Counted from the stretch's first letter, positions 1 to 11,701 are shown. The stretch is 64,000 nucleotides of DNA from Atrina japonica (GCA_030159075.1 BROG01000912.1:62001-126000), one strand, 5' to 3'. Program-made: numbers and translations. The notes: a model not told the origin generated them from the letters alone.

Positions 1-195
1 TAATTTCTCATAGATTTCTGTAGCGAACCAAATCCTCACCTATTAATACTTTGATCCCCCAGAATGAACACTTATATTTGTGGGGGGAAAAAGAGTTGGA
101 CACTAGCTGGACACTATAAATGTCATTGAAGCTATTTAGATAATAATATCTTTTTAGATCGGGTTCGGGCCCCATTCGATATTAAATACGTGGCT

Positions 196-516
196 CTCTT
201 ACACAGAGTTGTCGGTCCTTGCAATCTCTGTCAACCTTTAAAAAGAAGTCCCAAAACACGTTGTCATGTAGCCCACAGAATTTATATAAAAACAAATTAC
301 ACAGAGTAAGGAAAAATATAGTCCCTATTTTATATTCATTTTTCGCCTCAAATAGTACTTTTTCTATGTCAGGACTAAAATATATGCAAAAAAGACCAAT
401 ACCTTATAAAAAGCAAACTCTATAGTGGACTTATATACTTTGCAAAAATCTGGCAAGAGCCAAGACGTTGACAGAGATGGTTGGTAAGTGCAAGGACCAT
501 CAACTCTGTGTAAGAG
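196..516. mobile_element. Short element with ~40-bp inverted ends
   Basis: ctcttacacagagttg and ggtccttgca, with atctctgtcaac (196-235), recur inverted at 467-516 with small indels. The element is about 320 bp with AT-rich filling, which looks like a MITE. Confidence 0.6.
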
Positions 517-737
517 ATTGGAACATTGGCTAGCACATCCACACATACACCTGCATCCACACATCATTGAATTCAGAGCATGAAAGTCACAATTTCTACT
601 CAATATAAAAAATATCAGATACCAAAGTATAAATCAATAGAATGTCCAGGACACAGATACAAATGGGCAAACACGGACCTCTGGAAACCAAGAGGTGGGA
701 TCAGGTGCCATGGAGGAGTAAGCTTCCCTTGTCGATC

Positions 738-1070
738 GGTCACACCCGCCGTGAGTCCACAGTCAAGTTCAATGAAACACATGAGGAGTGAATCCTCGTC
801 ACAATTGTTACAGACGTCTCAACAACCGCCAACGAAAAGGCAACTCAACATTTCACCCAGCGAAACAGAGTAATCGCAAATAAGAATATTATACCGACCG
901 CAAAATTTGCGGAACGTTGACATTAAACGCGGTTTTCGATATCCATGTGTCAATAATTTGTCAGTGAGCAGTTAACCTCTGTATATGAAATCTTCATATG
1001 TTGTACACGCCATGGCATATCGGATCTTTTGTGAAAAATAAACTCCATAGGGTGACTGAGGGATATTACT
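738..1070. repeat. Dispersed repeat, copy A ('cggtcacacccgccgtga')
   Basis: It matches 21037-21310 at high identity: 'accgccaacgaaaaggcaac', 'aatttgcggaacgttgacat', 'aatttgtcagtgag'. Copy A has an extra ~50 bp after 'cacagtcaa'. The preceding 680-735 ('gtgggatcaggtgccatgg') belongs to the same kind of repeat, as do 24480-24560 and 55950-56040. Confidence 0.75.
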
Positions 1071-1817
1071 ACCTAAATGTGAAAAAAATTACGATCGGAA
1101 AGCCGAAATCGTCGCGTTTGTCGTATAGCTTAGTTGCTAATTTCCCGTCTGTCTCTATATTAAGTAAAATGTCTAAATATGAAGCGTGTGTGCTTGATAT
1201 ATCGCTTGATATATCGCATTGACATATGTATGAAAATTGTCATTTTTAATTGAAAAAACAATCCTTCTTTGAGTATATAAGAATTATATAAAGTCATTTT
1301 TATCATTCATTATTTGATCTAGACAAAGAAAATTGTCACCAGGTCAATTCAGGTCTTTATACCTTCTCCGCTAAACCTGCCATTCCAAAAACTTAATTGC
1401 AGCGCCTTCTATCCACTATCGTTTCTCGAGCAATCGGAGATCGGCGGAATATAACGACTGGGTTATTCGGGTTTTTTTAAGCAAAACGTATTAAAGCATC
1501 CGAGAGATCGCGATCCCGATCTGCGAAACTGAAAGTATATCTATGACGTATAAAATAATTTTCTTCCTCATTCCACTAATTCGGCACTCTCTTTTTCTTT
1601 TTTTATCGTTTCGTTGAAAGAACTCAAAGTGAGTAAGTTGTTTTAGCTTTTTTTTACATTCCCATATGTCTTGTTTTGTGGCACAATTTTTATAACGATA
1701 TACCTTTAGGTGTTTATTTTAACCTTATAACAGATTGGGAATCGTCTTTAATTTAGTTCCGGGGTTGCATTCTTATTCGATCGGAGATGACGGATGGGTT
1801 ATCAACATCAGTAGCCA
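1070..1817. other. AT-rich DNA without a recognisable gene
   Basis: Only short frames and homopolymer runs are seen. A 10-bp duplication 'gcttgatata' occurs near 1192-1212. Confidence 0.5.
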
Positions 1818-1954
1818 AAAAAGACATGACATCGGACAACAAGACGTACTATCATGTTTCCACTTTTCCACTTTTTGGTAAAACCCCTGGCAAATCCAAA
1901 AGTGGAAACATGATAGTAATGTAACGTTTTACAAGGTTGCCGTGATGTCTTTTA
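1818..1954. repeat. Foldback (hairpin) element with perfect 20-bp arms
   Basis: actatcatgtttccactttt (1848-1867) is followed 30 bp later by its exact reverse complement (1898-1917). Outer, imperfect arms (aaaagacatgacatcgg and gccgtgatgtctttt) extend it to about 137 bp. Confidence 0.75.
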
Positions 1955-1959
1955 GCAAC

Positions 1960-2933
1960 AAACGTTCGTATTTATACCAGGCCTAAAATAGGATTAAGTT
2001 TGTTTGCTGTTTACCGACCGACCCACGGAAATCACCGCGACTCGGAAAATGTTATTGCTGTTTTCAAAAAAACATTTTTTTTTTATTGACGATCTTTCTG
2101 GAACGTTCGATTACCGCGATCTCGATCTCTGAGAATATACATGTATATATTTTGACCGTGGCGCTCGAAACATCGCAAATTAACAGTAATCCGATTAGTG
2201 TTAATGCAGAACGTGTAACTTTTAGGGGACTATCAAAAAAATTCATAATACGACCTTTTTTTTATATTACCGATCCATCTACGGTATTCGGGCATAAATG
2301 ACCCAGCAAACATGCTCATATCGGCCCGATTCTGAAAGGGGGAACGTTATTCGATCCAGCCGACGTACCGTTATACATTACGTCTTTATGCATGAGTATT
2401 GCGGTATCAGTATATACCAATACGTTGTCATACTCGATGCTCTGAGGAATATGAAGGAACTATTCTGATGATTGAAAAAGGTAGTTATTGACCGTGGATC
2501 GAGCGATTGATTTTTATGTTTATAAATCCAATAAAATGAAAAAGCGCAGAAAACTAAATACATTTTTTGCGATTGTAACAATTAACGAATTGACTTAAAG
2601 CGGTTTTGGTTTACCGCCTCCGATTAGCATCTATAGGTAAAATTACGTTATGGCACTCGCTGTTTCATCTTTGCCATGTCCAACGTGCAAACGCGTTGGT
2701 CAGTCCACGTTTGCAGCCACAAACTCAAAACCGATAACAAGGGGACTATCAATGTGTTGGAACTGTTCAAAACCAAGATAGTATACAAGTTTCATATATC
2801 AAACTTAAAAAGTAGGTTATACCTATTATTTTCCAAGACACTTGTAACTCGTTCGATCATATTAACCGATTCCACGCGTTTTTATTCAAATAATACGTTA
2901 ATTCACTTAGTTAATAGACAGGCATATAATTTT
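1960..2933 (+). other. Unassigned stretch with several modest open frames
   Basis: Frames of 60-97 codons occur on + at 2086-2301 and 2676-2969, and a third continues as FDPADVPLYITSLCMSIAVS near 2350-2440. None is recognisable. They could be remnants of one mobile element gene, since the region ends at the repeat starting at 2934. Confidence 0.3.
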
Positions 2934-3085
2934 TTGAGTTTCGCCGAACTTTCTGTCCCGTCCCTATAATTATTCTAAATAAGCGATTATTTTAGGGGAG
3001 TGAAAATCAGGATCCCGTTGTACCCATGTAATCCCAATAAATTGGAGCCTATTCTGTCATATATTGTGCAGGGCAACACTATAGA
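2934..3085. repeat. Single-arm copy of the 'cgccgaactttctgtcccg' repeat
   Basis: It shares ttcgccgaactttctgtccc, 'aagcgat.attttagggg', 'aatcaggat' and 'gcagggcaacac' with the hairpin at 4441-4618. It lacks the inverted second arm. Confidence 0.7.
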
Positions 3086-3849
3086 TCTAGATCTAAATAA
3101 TGATTTTTTTTGAATCAATTTTATTGTACAAATTTGTTTTAAAAAAAGGATTTCATACTGTAGTTTAAACTTTATTTTTGTACATATATATTTTCTTTTG
3201 TTACTACATCAGTACATGTACCTGTAAATATAGAGGCTTTATTATTATATTGGTGACAGTAAATTAGTGCATGTCAATAACAACATGGCACCCAATGCTT
3301 ACTTGAAATCATATAGAAGAGTAAGATCAAATGTCACTCCAACAGTGAATCTACATGTACTCCCACAGTGATTCCACATGTTTCCTATGGTGGTTCCTCA
3401 AATGAACTCAATAACACCAAACCCGATTGATGAAAGATGAATTTTCCCTAAACATTTCTTTAATTCCTCCAAGTTTTATTAGTAAATTAAAAACAAAAAC
3501 AAGTACCGGTATTTACAGTCATTCATTAACACGCCATACTTCAATGCAAGCTAAATTATCTATTTTTTATTTTTTATTTTTCTCAAAGAAGATTCATCTA
3601 TGATAATTGTTATGAGTTATTAATACAATATAATTCAAAATTCAGAACCATAAATGATTTGTAGATCCATTTGACATGTTTGATAGATATTTTAATTTTT
3701 TTTTAGATATAATTATAACTAAATAAATTTTCATTATTTGATTGAACTGAGATTTTTAAAGTCAAATGCAGTTCATGACCTGTATTTTCACTTTTTGATA
3801 TTAACAGAGATAAATTTTAGTTACAAACATATTTTCATTTGTCTTTCAG
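3086..3849. other. AT-rich sequence with no feature seen
   Basis: No open frame of note, no recognisable repeat apart from poly-T and poly-A runs. It may be an intron before the DUF4806-like exon. Confidence 0.4.
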
Positions 3850-3889
3850 CTAGAGACATACGGTTGTTCACAATGTTGGAAAAATCTGA

Positions 3890-4063
3890 GAGGATCAACT
3901 AGAGATTAAGAGAATGGTTAATTTCATTCTCCTAAGACAGAGGGAACAAGAGAATGAACAGCCTGAAAATATGTTTGATAGTGCCACCTTTCCTATAAGG
4001 AGTGTTGAGGATGTGGATGACATTGAGAGACAATTGGAGGATAGAGCTCTCTTTAACAGCATG
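3890..4063 (+). CDS. Possible exon of a DUF4806-like protein (orphan or pseudo-exon)
   Basis: One frame reads IKRMVNFILLRQREQENEQP and continues to FPIRSVEDVDDIERQLEDRA, ending at a good donor (ATG then gtaagaac at 4064). The 'FP-x-x-[ST]-V-E-x-[VL]-[DE]...LED' pattern is typical of the start of DUF4806 domains, which occur in many invertebrate proteins and some mobile elements. The nearest acceptor (ctttcag, ends 3849) would bring in-frame stops at 3851 and 3887. The exon therefore starts elsewhere, or the copy is dead. I could not find the rest of the domain (the conserved 'I-G-G' and 'N-W-x-G' part) in the next 500 bp. Confidence 0.35.
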
Positions 4064-4440
4064 GTAAGAACTTGTTAATATATAGAAATCATGAAAGCCA
4101 CTTAATTTCAGGTCAGTGAAAGATCCAAATTTGTATTGCTATTTTTCAATTGGCATAGATTGCACACTTCCTAAATGAATTTTGAAAATTTCACCCAGGA
4201 TTATGGTAATTTTAATATAAACACCAAATTTTATTTTATTTTCAGAATGTGTACAAAAAACAGTGCCACAAAATCTGCTGATGGGGCTAGGTGTCCTGAA
4301 AATAGGCCTACAACCCCAAGCAATGCAGTTGAACTTGAAGACGATGACTCCCATAAGATTTTTGTATTTATTTTCTGCATGGTAGAAAGTCAACAAGCAT
4401 GACACATGTATGTTGGTGCCGATGTTTAACGATATCTGGG

Positions 4441-4618
4441 GAGTTCGCCGAACTTTCTGTCCCGATTTTAAGCGATCATTTTAGGGGGGTAAATCAGGAT
4501 TTTACCCTAATCCCTTTGGAGATTCTGTCTGGCAGGGCAACACGACAGAATCTCCAAAGGGATTTATTAAGATTTTACTCACTCAAAAAATCGCTTAAAA
4601 TCGGGACATAAAGTCCGG
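4441..4618. repeat. Foldback element with ~75-bp inverted arms
   Basis: The two halves around 4535 are inverted copies of each other, including tgtcccgattttaagcgat and aatccctttggagattctgt (left) against acagaatctccaaagggatt and atcgcttaaaatcgggaca (right). A related single arm is at 2934, and a fragment (cgaactttctaccccgag) at 35250. Confidence 0.85.
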
Positions 4619-5087
4619 CCTAAGCTACTGCTATATCCCAGAATGACACATGCTCTATGAAACACCTGTGTAAATTTGTTTGATATGTTTCCTCCTGTCA
4701 TGAAAGCTGAAGGGAATAATTTTATAGCAAACATAAAATCGTGTAGACAGTTACGTAGAAAGTCAAAACGTAATAATTTTAATTTACATTAAAAATATAT
4801 TTAAAAGTCCCAGGAAAGTTATCATTTTAAAACAACAGTTGGGAGGTCAAGTTCAGTCTTTGATGTAATAACCAATGCTATGAGATGACCATTGAGATTC
4901 GATGGATTATTGTTGTTAATCTCTCTCTTCTCAAGTCTGTCTCCAATGACAGAAAAATTTCTAATAAAATAAAATAATTTCCCTATACCTACCCTATGTC
5001 TGGCCCCATTATACCGAACGAAATCTTTTTCCAAACTCATTACTTTTTTTTCTATTCGGGGATAACGTTATTCTAAAGGAAATCACA

Positions 5088-7500
5088 TGGCGAACGGGTC
5101 GCAGGGATTCGGATTGGCGGCAGAGGGGCATTATCATGCTTTGCGGCTAGTGGCAGCAGTGAGAGAACAGGAGCACCAACGAGTCCATGGACGAAGAGTC
5201 CAGATGGGCACGAGCCACGGCGGTCACGCATCCTCCAATTTTATCCCATGCTAAACTCCATCATAGTCGATGTTGGCATCTCGGGTCGTCTTGACCTCCT
5301 TGCCTCGCGATCCTCCATCCCGCTGCCACCCACTTTGGGTTATTTGGTCTTTGGGCCAACAAGCGCTCTACGACGTTCGAGGTCGTCACGGTCTTTCCCG
5401 TCTCCGTTTCATTTACAAGCGATTTGTTCATCATGGTCGCTGGACTAAAATTTTTGACATGTCAGGACCGTCAAGAAGGGAGCAAGATAAATCCCGAAGT
5501 GGTAATACAGGTCACAAAAGAACTAGCCGATGGCAAGGTCGAGGAACAGAGTTGTCGATCTCAAAGAATTTGCCATTGTAATGGACATGACCCTCACCCG
5601 CTCCATCTGACAGCCGATTCGCAGTCAACTCATGATCTACTACTTCACGGACATCGTCCAGTTTCGGTCGACCATGGTCCCGAAACAGGACCAGATGTAG
5701 AATGTCCAGATCAACCTGCCCACCAAATCGATGGCCAGAATTTATTTCATTCCGTCGATGTCACCACTTAGAAGAGCAACGTCAAATAATTTTACAACCC
5801 GCAAATCGACAACATAAAACATGAGGGGAAATCGAACCAGCTGTTCGATCAAGTCGCAGGTGGTGCAGACTGTAGGACCTGACCTGCAGCTCTGAGAACT
5901 GAAGGCGCCGGACCAGACGCTGCAGTCCATTCGCGGCAAGACCCGAGTCTATGCACGATATGTTGAACAACGACGAGTCACTTCGAATGCGACTGGCGAA
6001 TTTCTTTCGGGAACAGAGCGTTACGATCTTCTCGCTGCTCACAGTGATAGGGATGACAGTCGCATTCCTGGTCGAAGCCAATGATGATCGCTCCGAGTCC
6101 TCCGTCGCCACCAGCCAATCAGGGAGGGATCAAGGAGTGTATAAAGAAGCAGTTAGACGCAATCAGGAGGCTGTTGAAGCAGCTGGCGGGTAAATTTTTC
6201 GCGACGCTGCCCAGGATATTGGGCTCGGTTGTGTTGTGGGCTATCGGGTGCGGGAAACATGGCGATTTGGGTGGGCAAAAATCTGTGGGTCTTTGCAGCA
6301 ATTATCGTCAGTGTTTTGCTACGACAGCTCGACAAAGAGAAAAACACCAGTAGAGATAGGGCGAATATGGCCATCTTTTCTTCTTCGTGCTCCTCGATTC
6401 GGGGCCTCTTATCCGATGCCAAAGATGGACCCCTGGATCTTCCACAGCATGCGAGACAAGACGCCGTATTCCTGACAGACGTGTTCGCAGACCGCCATGT
6501 CAATGTTGTTGCGGTAGAGAGGGGAGCGGGACTGCGAGCTCTTTGAGGAATCGTCTGATTTGGTAGTACACGTGGAATTGGTAGAGCTATCACGAGAGGG
6601 GCTAGCCCAGTCTCATTTTTTCAATCGCAACTCGGCATCCCGTCGTCGCGCACCAGACAGCGAAGTTGAGCTGGTTTTGCCAAAACCTGATCGGCTCGAA
6701 ATACCAAGAGTAAAGAATTTTTTTCATCCGCGTCATCACCCGTCCTGAAAATGTCAGGAATGTCGTAACACACGAAGACATCTTCAAACGACCCATGGAA
6801 ATGCACTGTCTCCGAGGCGTAAATGTCGAAGGCGGCCAGCTCAAGATGGGGGCTGACTTGGTGGGTCTCTTTCTTTTTTTAAAGAAAATGTTTGTCCTCT
6901 TGACTGAAATTGACGGAAATCCTGCGAGACTGACCGAACAGATCAACAACAGATAAGGCGACAAGAGCCTCTATTTTTGGAATGGCCTGTACAACATAAC
7001 AAAATGATGTCACGTTTGGTCACGGCAAGATCGGGGAGCACCCCGACTACCAGAAAATTGCCACTGGCCACTATTTATGTCGCTATTTGAGGAACATCCT
7101 ACAGAATGAAGTTTGACAAAAACACGTGCAAGGTCTGAGTGTACATGAACCCGCAGGATCGGCTGTGGCTGTCCCCGAACTGACAAAGATTTTTGGATTT
7201 GGAGACCAGTGGCTGAACGGTCGGACCATTGAGTCGTATAGAGGCGTGGATCTACGACCGGTGAAACTGCTGAATTTTTACCTGAACGAGGTCGGGGAAG
7301 GGGGCACGTATCTCGACGGCCAGCCCAGTTCTATAATCAAGAGCCTACCATACCCGGAGACAAGATTTTCCGAACTCTTCCACGTCGAGTACTAGCGACC
7401 CGATGTTTTTCCCATGAAGAGCAGCAAGATTTCGGAGGTGTCGCTGGCAATACAAGACGAGAATGGAGAGGCCATTGAAAATCACCAGTACCCTAGAAAA
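5088..7500 (+). pseudogene. Decayed virus-like or large DNA-transposon coding region (capsid-like fragments)
   Basis: This island is clearly richer in GC than its flanks and is full of short overlapping frames that look like broken pieces of longer genes. One piece (5951-6070, continuing in another frame from 6081) has a hydrophobic segment (VTIFSLLTVIGMTVAFLVEA). A Pro-rich linker and a Lys-rich amphipathic stretch with A-G-K and LPRILGSVV follow. Another (7126-7395) has the pattern YRGVDLRPVKLLNFYLNEV, then LDGQPSS. I associate both with multi-copy virus-like elements of cnidarians and other marine invertebrates; a single jelly-roll capsid protein is my best guess for the second. Frameshifts and stops break every frame, so nothing here is functional. 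The assignment to Polinton/Maverick-like elements is an inference. Confidence 0.4.
7126..7395 (+). pseudogene. Fragment resembling a jelly-roll minor capsid-type protein
   Basis: This is the longest clean frame of the island (89 codons). After its stop, the next codons in the same frame still read like the same protein, ending with the pattern A-I-Q-D-E-N-G. The Y-L-N-E-V and D-G-x-P-S-S patterns match a repeated protein family I recall from invertebrate genomes. The capsid role is inferred from general similarity to single jelly-roll proteins and was not shown by comparison. Confidence 0.35.
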
Positions 7501-7629
7501 AAATTGTGAGAAGAAAAAAAATGTCTATGTGGGGATACTATTTCGCCTTGACGCAAGGCATTTGGCACTTCATTTTATTATTATTACAGTTTCTAAAAAT
7601 TCTTTAAAACCTTTTCAAAAATTTTTAAT

Positions 7630-7810
7630 TGGCTCGTCAGGAGGGTCTGGGGAGGGGGAGGGCAATGAGCTCGTCGATCGACGCCCGTGGGGGGAGGTGG
7701 GCAGGGGAAGGAGGTGCAAGAGGTTTTTGGCGGCCGGGTGGTGATTGACAGTGGGGACAGGGGTTCAGCAGCAAATTCACACTGTGGCAAGAGGGGGACT
7801 GGGGCGGTCG
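7630..7810 (+). repeat. G-rich stretch
   Basis: Runs such as gggagggggaggg, ggggggaggtggg and ggggacaggggtt cluster here on the plus strand, next to the virus-like island. They could form G-quadruplexes. No coding signal is credible. Confidence 0.5.
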
Positions 7811-9039
7811 ATGAGCTCAGCGATTGATCGTGTTAAAAGTAGAATTTTGGGGATTTCCATAATTTTGACCTTTGACCCAGGGAATGGGTCATGAGCTATA
7901 GTGTCATACATTACTACTGGCACAAAATATTTCTCGAAACAAAACAATCTTCTACTAATTTAACTGGCAAAAAAAAAAAAATTTAACCATACACGGATAA
8001 AAAATAAGTGATGTGGTGACTGACAATCGTCCTAGATAATGACCTGAAAGTGTAAGCAACAAAATGAGAGAATACTGTTGAATAAAGTTTAAAATGTTGA
8101 CAAACTTGGCAAACAGATGTACACTTACTTTATTTTGATCAGAATTAAAATGTTGTGAAAATAATTAGTAAAAATGTTTGCTATCGATGAAAATATGGTA
8201 AATCTCGGCTAAATTTTGGGCCTTTTTCAAATGATGAAATAAATATACTGAGATAGTTTATAAAGTTGTCATTTTCCTTTTATGATGTATTTGATGTATG
8301 CACTAGTACCATTCTAATCACAAAAAATAGAGCAATAATTATCATTTTTCATGTTTAAAGATCCCCCTACAACACAGTAGCAGGGGATATCCTGTAAAAC
8401 ACAACAACAACAAAAATAGAAAATTGGGACCAGGGGAACTTTCCACGACAATCATGATTGTAATATATAATGATATTCCAATGATTTGCAAATAAATTTA
8501 CCTGTGTGTTACTCTGTTAACTTAAACTCGAGGACTTTTTTCCATACTGGACACCCTACTAATTTGCTTTCCATTGAAACTGGGGTTTTGTTAAATTTCT
8601 TAGATTTCAATCATCAAATTTGAAATTTACAGCAATGGTTTTATTTTTACAATACATGACTAAATTGTGACTATGCAAATTTTTGGTTTGCTAACAAAAC
8701 TTTTACCCATTTACTGCAATACAAAATTTTGTAAAAGTTTGTGTGGGTAAATGCAGAGTTGATTAAACAGCACCCATAATTCATTCTGATAAATGCATAA
8801 TCAGAAACTCTGGGTCATATGACAGTAGACTGGCATTGGATTGTATCATAAATTCATAATTACTTTAAAAAAATCATAATTATAACTTTGCATCATTTTT
8901 AATATAATGCACAAAACTATGTTACTGAAATAATTTCATCTTATTATTAGTATTCTTCGGGTGATGGGTGTAAAACAACATAAAAACAAACAAAAAATGT
9001 TAACTAGAAACTTATGTTGACTTGCAGTTGTGAGATGAT
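7811..9039. other. AT-rich sequence without a gene
   Basis: Nothing coding is recognisable. A small imperfect palindrome with 'acccatttactgc' and 'gtgggtaaatgca' lies at 8704-8757 and resembles the foldback family at 26685. Confidence 0.45.
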
Positions 9040-9057
9040 CCCTTATTGATCAGTCTG

Positions 9058-9336
9058 TTTGTTTATTGTTGTTTAACGTCCCACTCAAGAATATTTTTGC
9101 TCATATGGAGATGTCACCAAATGCCAGTGAAGGACTTTAAATGTTGGCCTATGCTCGGCACTGACGGCCATTGAGCAGTGAGGTTTTTTTAATGTGCCGA
9201 CACCTACTGTGACACGGGACCTCCAGTTTTTACTGTCTCATCTGAAAGACAGAAAACCAACCTGCCGCCAGCGGGACTCAAACTCATGAATTTACGATCC
9301 AGAGTCGAGCGCGCTACCGACTGAGCCAGGCCGGCT
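9058..9336 (-). mobile_element. tRNA-derived SINE (family 1) with perfect target-site duplication
   Basis: On the minus strand it starts gagccggcctggctcagtcg, with tRNA A and B boxes. It then has the conserved body ('cagtaaaaactgg', 'gtgtcggcac', 'ccgt..gtgccgagcatagg') and ends gacgttaaacaacaataaac. An 18-bp duplication, cccttattgatcagtctg, flanks it at 9040-9057 and 9337-9354. Confidence 0.92.
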
Positions 9337-9559
9337 CCCTTATTGATCAGTCTGCGTGAATTAAGTGTGTGACAAGTTAGGCCTATTCATACATGTATTT
9401 TCATGTGAAAAATATATCAACTTCATGTCCTTCTATGTTAAAATATTTGTTTATCAATTATCATATATATAAATCTAAATACATCATTTGTAATGCAATG
9501 ATTGTATAATGTACCAAGACTTCTCATTTTAGAGATCTCTCATGCAATCATGAAGTGGT

Positions 9560-10525
9560 GGCAAAAAGTGGCTATAAATGAAGGACTAATTGAGATTTTC
9601 CAGTTTTCAGTGATTTTTGTATTTTTTTTATGGTTTTATCTAAAAATTCTTAAATGCCCTAGAGGCTAACTTTCTAACATGGCTCATTTTGTAGCATTTT
9701 TGGTAAGCTTTCAGATAAACATATCCTTTAAAATCCCATTTGATAAAAACTAAGGATTTTAGTTGCCATTTTACATAGATTTCTATCTAAGAATTTAGTG
9801 ATTTACCCCAAAACACCAAATTTGATACACAATTGTTGTTTAAAGGATCAGTACTTATCATTTGATATATTTATCAAACAATCATTACTTTCAATGTATA
9901 CAGAAGCCATAACTGAAGGATTAATTGAGGTTTTCATGTTTTCTGCAATTTTTGTTTATTTTTATGGATTTTACCTCAAAACACCAACTTTAATAAACCA
10001 AATCACTGTTTATTGTGTCCATATTTATCTTTTATGCAATCTGCCATACAATTATTACTCTTATAGCAAAACAACCTTCAAGGAAGGATTAATTGTATAA
10101 TTTCAATTTTCAGCTATTTCTGCCATTTTTCTATGATTTTTAACCCCAAACCCCTAAGTGGTCAAAGTGCTAACAATGCTCAATATGTAGCATTTTTGAT
10201 AGGCATTCTGAAAAACATATGTCCAAAACACAAATTTGTAAAAACATGTCATATAAGTGGCTTAAAGTATAGTACTTTTTTCACAGATTTGTTTAAAAAC
10301 ATAATGGTTGTTAAATGGGTCCCTACTTGTCATTTAAGATATCTACCATACTATCAGTACTTTCATTGCTAATAGAGGCATAAAAGGAGGGATTAATTGA
10401 GGTTTTCCAGTTTTCAGCAATTTTTGTTAATTTATATGGTTTTTACCCCAAAACTCTTAAACGCCCCAACAGCCAGAGTGCTAACATAGCTCATTTGTAG
10501 CATTTTTTATAAGCTTTCGGGGGGG
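9560..10525. repeat. Diverged tandem repeat, unit ~155-165 bp or a multiple
   Basis: The phrase 'gaaggattaattgaggttttccagttttcagcaatttttgtt' recurs at about 9580, 9916, 10080 and 10386. Between copies 'ttaaacgcccc..gc.ag.gtgctaacatagctcattt.gtagcattttt.ataagctttc' also recurs. The gaps (336, 164 and 306 bp) fit one and two units. Copies are 70-80% alike by eye. Confidence 0.7.
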
Positions 10526-10532
10526 GGGGGGG
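10519..10532. repeat. Poly-G tract
   Basis: A run of about 14 G ends the last copy of the diverged tandem repeat. A similar run lies at 11137-11147. Confidence 0.7.
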
Positions 10533-11133
10533 CCATTGGTGGCTCAAGGACTAGTTGGTCAACAAATGCAAACAAAACTCTTAATGCTCTAAACTCTTAC
10601 CTGTTCATTTTAGAGCTATGTTCTATATATGTTTACTAGATGCTCGTGGTTTTTCTGTTTTTTGATATCAAAACTAATCCACCCCTATTTTGTTTTCATT
10701 TGCAAACGCTAGACAGAGCAACAAAACTTGGCCGATATTTGTGTTTTTTGGTCATTTTTGGCAAAAGCGGGTCCTTGAGGATAACTCCATTATTTTCAGA
10801 CGTTTTTTTTTTTGTCCTAAAAATATATAGGGTGACCGCGTCTTTTCACGGGACGACGTTGGTTCATTTTTCTACGGCTAGAAATTTCTATTGAAAAATG
10901 AAGAAGATAACTTACTCGCATTACGCGCGTAAAATGTGTGATATGTGTTTTGTCAAAAAGTTTGTGGACACTATAAAATTCTTGTTTATAGCATTGGTGT
11001 TATGCGACGTCTTGTTTGGTCTTATCAAATATTGAAACTCCATTATTTTTCATTTAAATCAGACGTGGTTCAGCAAAAGACGTTTAACGATGATTACACT
11101 ATATCTGTTTGTGGTAGGCGAATCTCATTCAAC

Positions 11134-11260
11134 CGGGGGGGGGGGGGCTAGGGGGGGCTTAGTGTTTTTGCAAAGATAGACAAAGTCCTTGTGAACGTTT
11201 AAGTTGTAACAAGTTAGACAACACCTCCCCCCACTTTAAATTTGCTTCCGACGCTGATGA
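11134..11260. repeat. 'ggggcttag...caaagatagaca' dispersed repeat, damaged copy
   Basis: It shares 'ggggggctta', 'tttttgcaaagatagacaaag' and 'aatttgcttccgacgctgatg' with the copies at 11702, 35270 and 42189. Confidence 0.6.
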
Positions 11261-11701
11261 AATATATAATATATATTTCTTTAAATCAGAGCAAAAAAGT
11301 TTGATAAACTTTCATCTCTTACTGTTTGTGTAGGTCTCATTAAACAAACTGTGAAAGTTTAACAAGGACACACCTCTTTTTAAATCCTTTCATCTCTGTG
11401 AAGGTATTAAACAAACTGGAAAGTTTCTTTTATCAGGTAGCGGCATATTAAAGACGTGTTCGTCATATTTACTCGCGTGTTTCGTTTGTTTTTTAATTGA
11501 GATTACAGGACAGCTTTTGAAGTTTGCAAACGTTTTATAGTGTCAAGGAAACTGATTGAAAAATGTCTTGGGCCACCAATTAATTGATTTGTATAAATAT
11601 TGGGTGCGACAGTACAGTGTTGCGTCTGTACACCGCGATTACTGCTGATGTCAGATACATCGGGGTATTGTCTTCACACATTTCCTTACAATTAGGCCTG
11701 A

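Noticed and set aside
6153..6593. 146-codon and 120-codon frames on - within the virus-like island (6153-6593 and 6602-6964)
   Set aside because: They overlap better-supported plus-strand fragments and have a shadow-like composition, though an antisense gene piece at 6602-6964 cannot be fully excluded.
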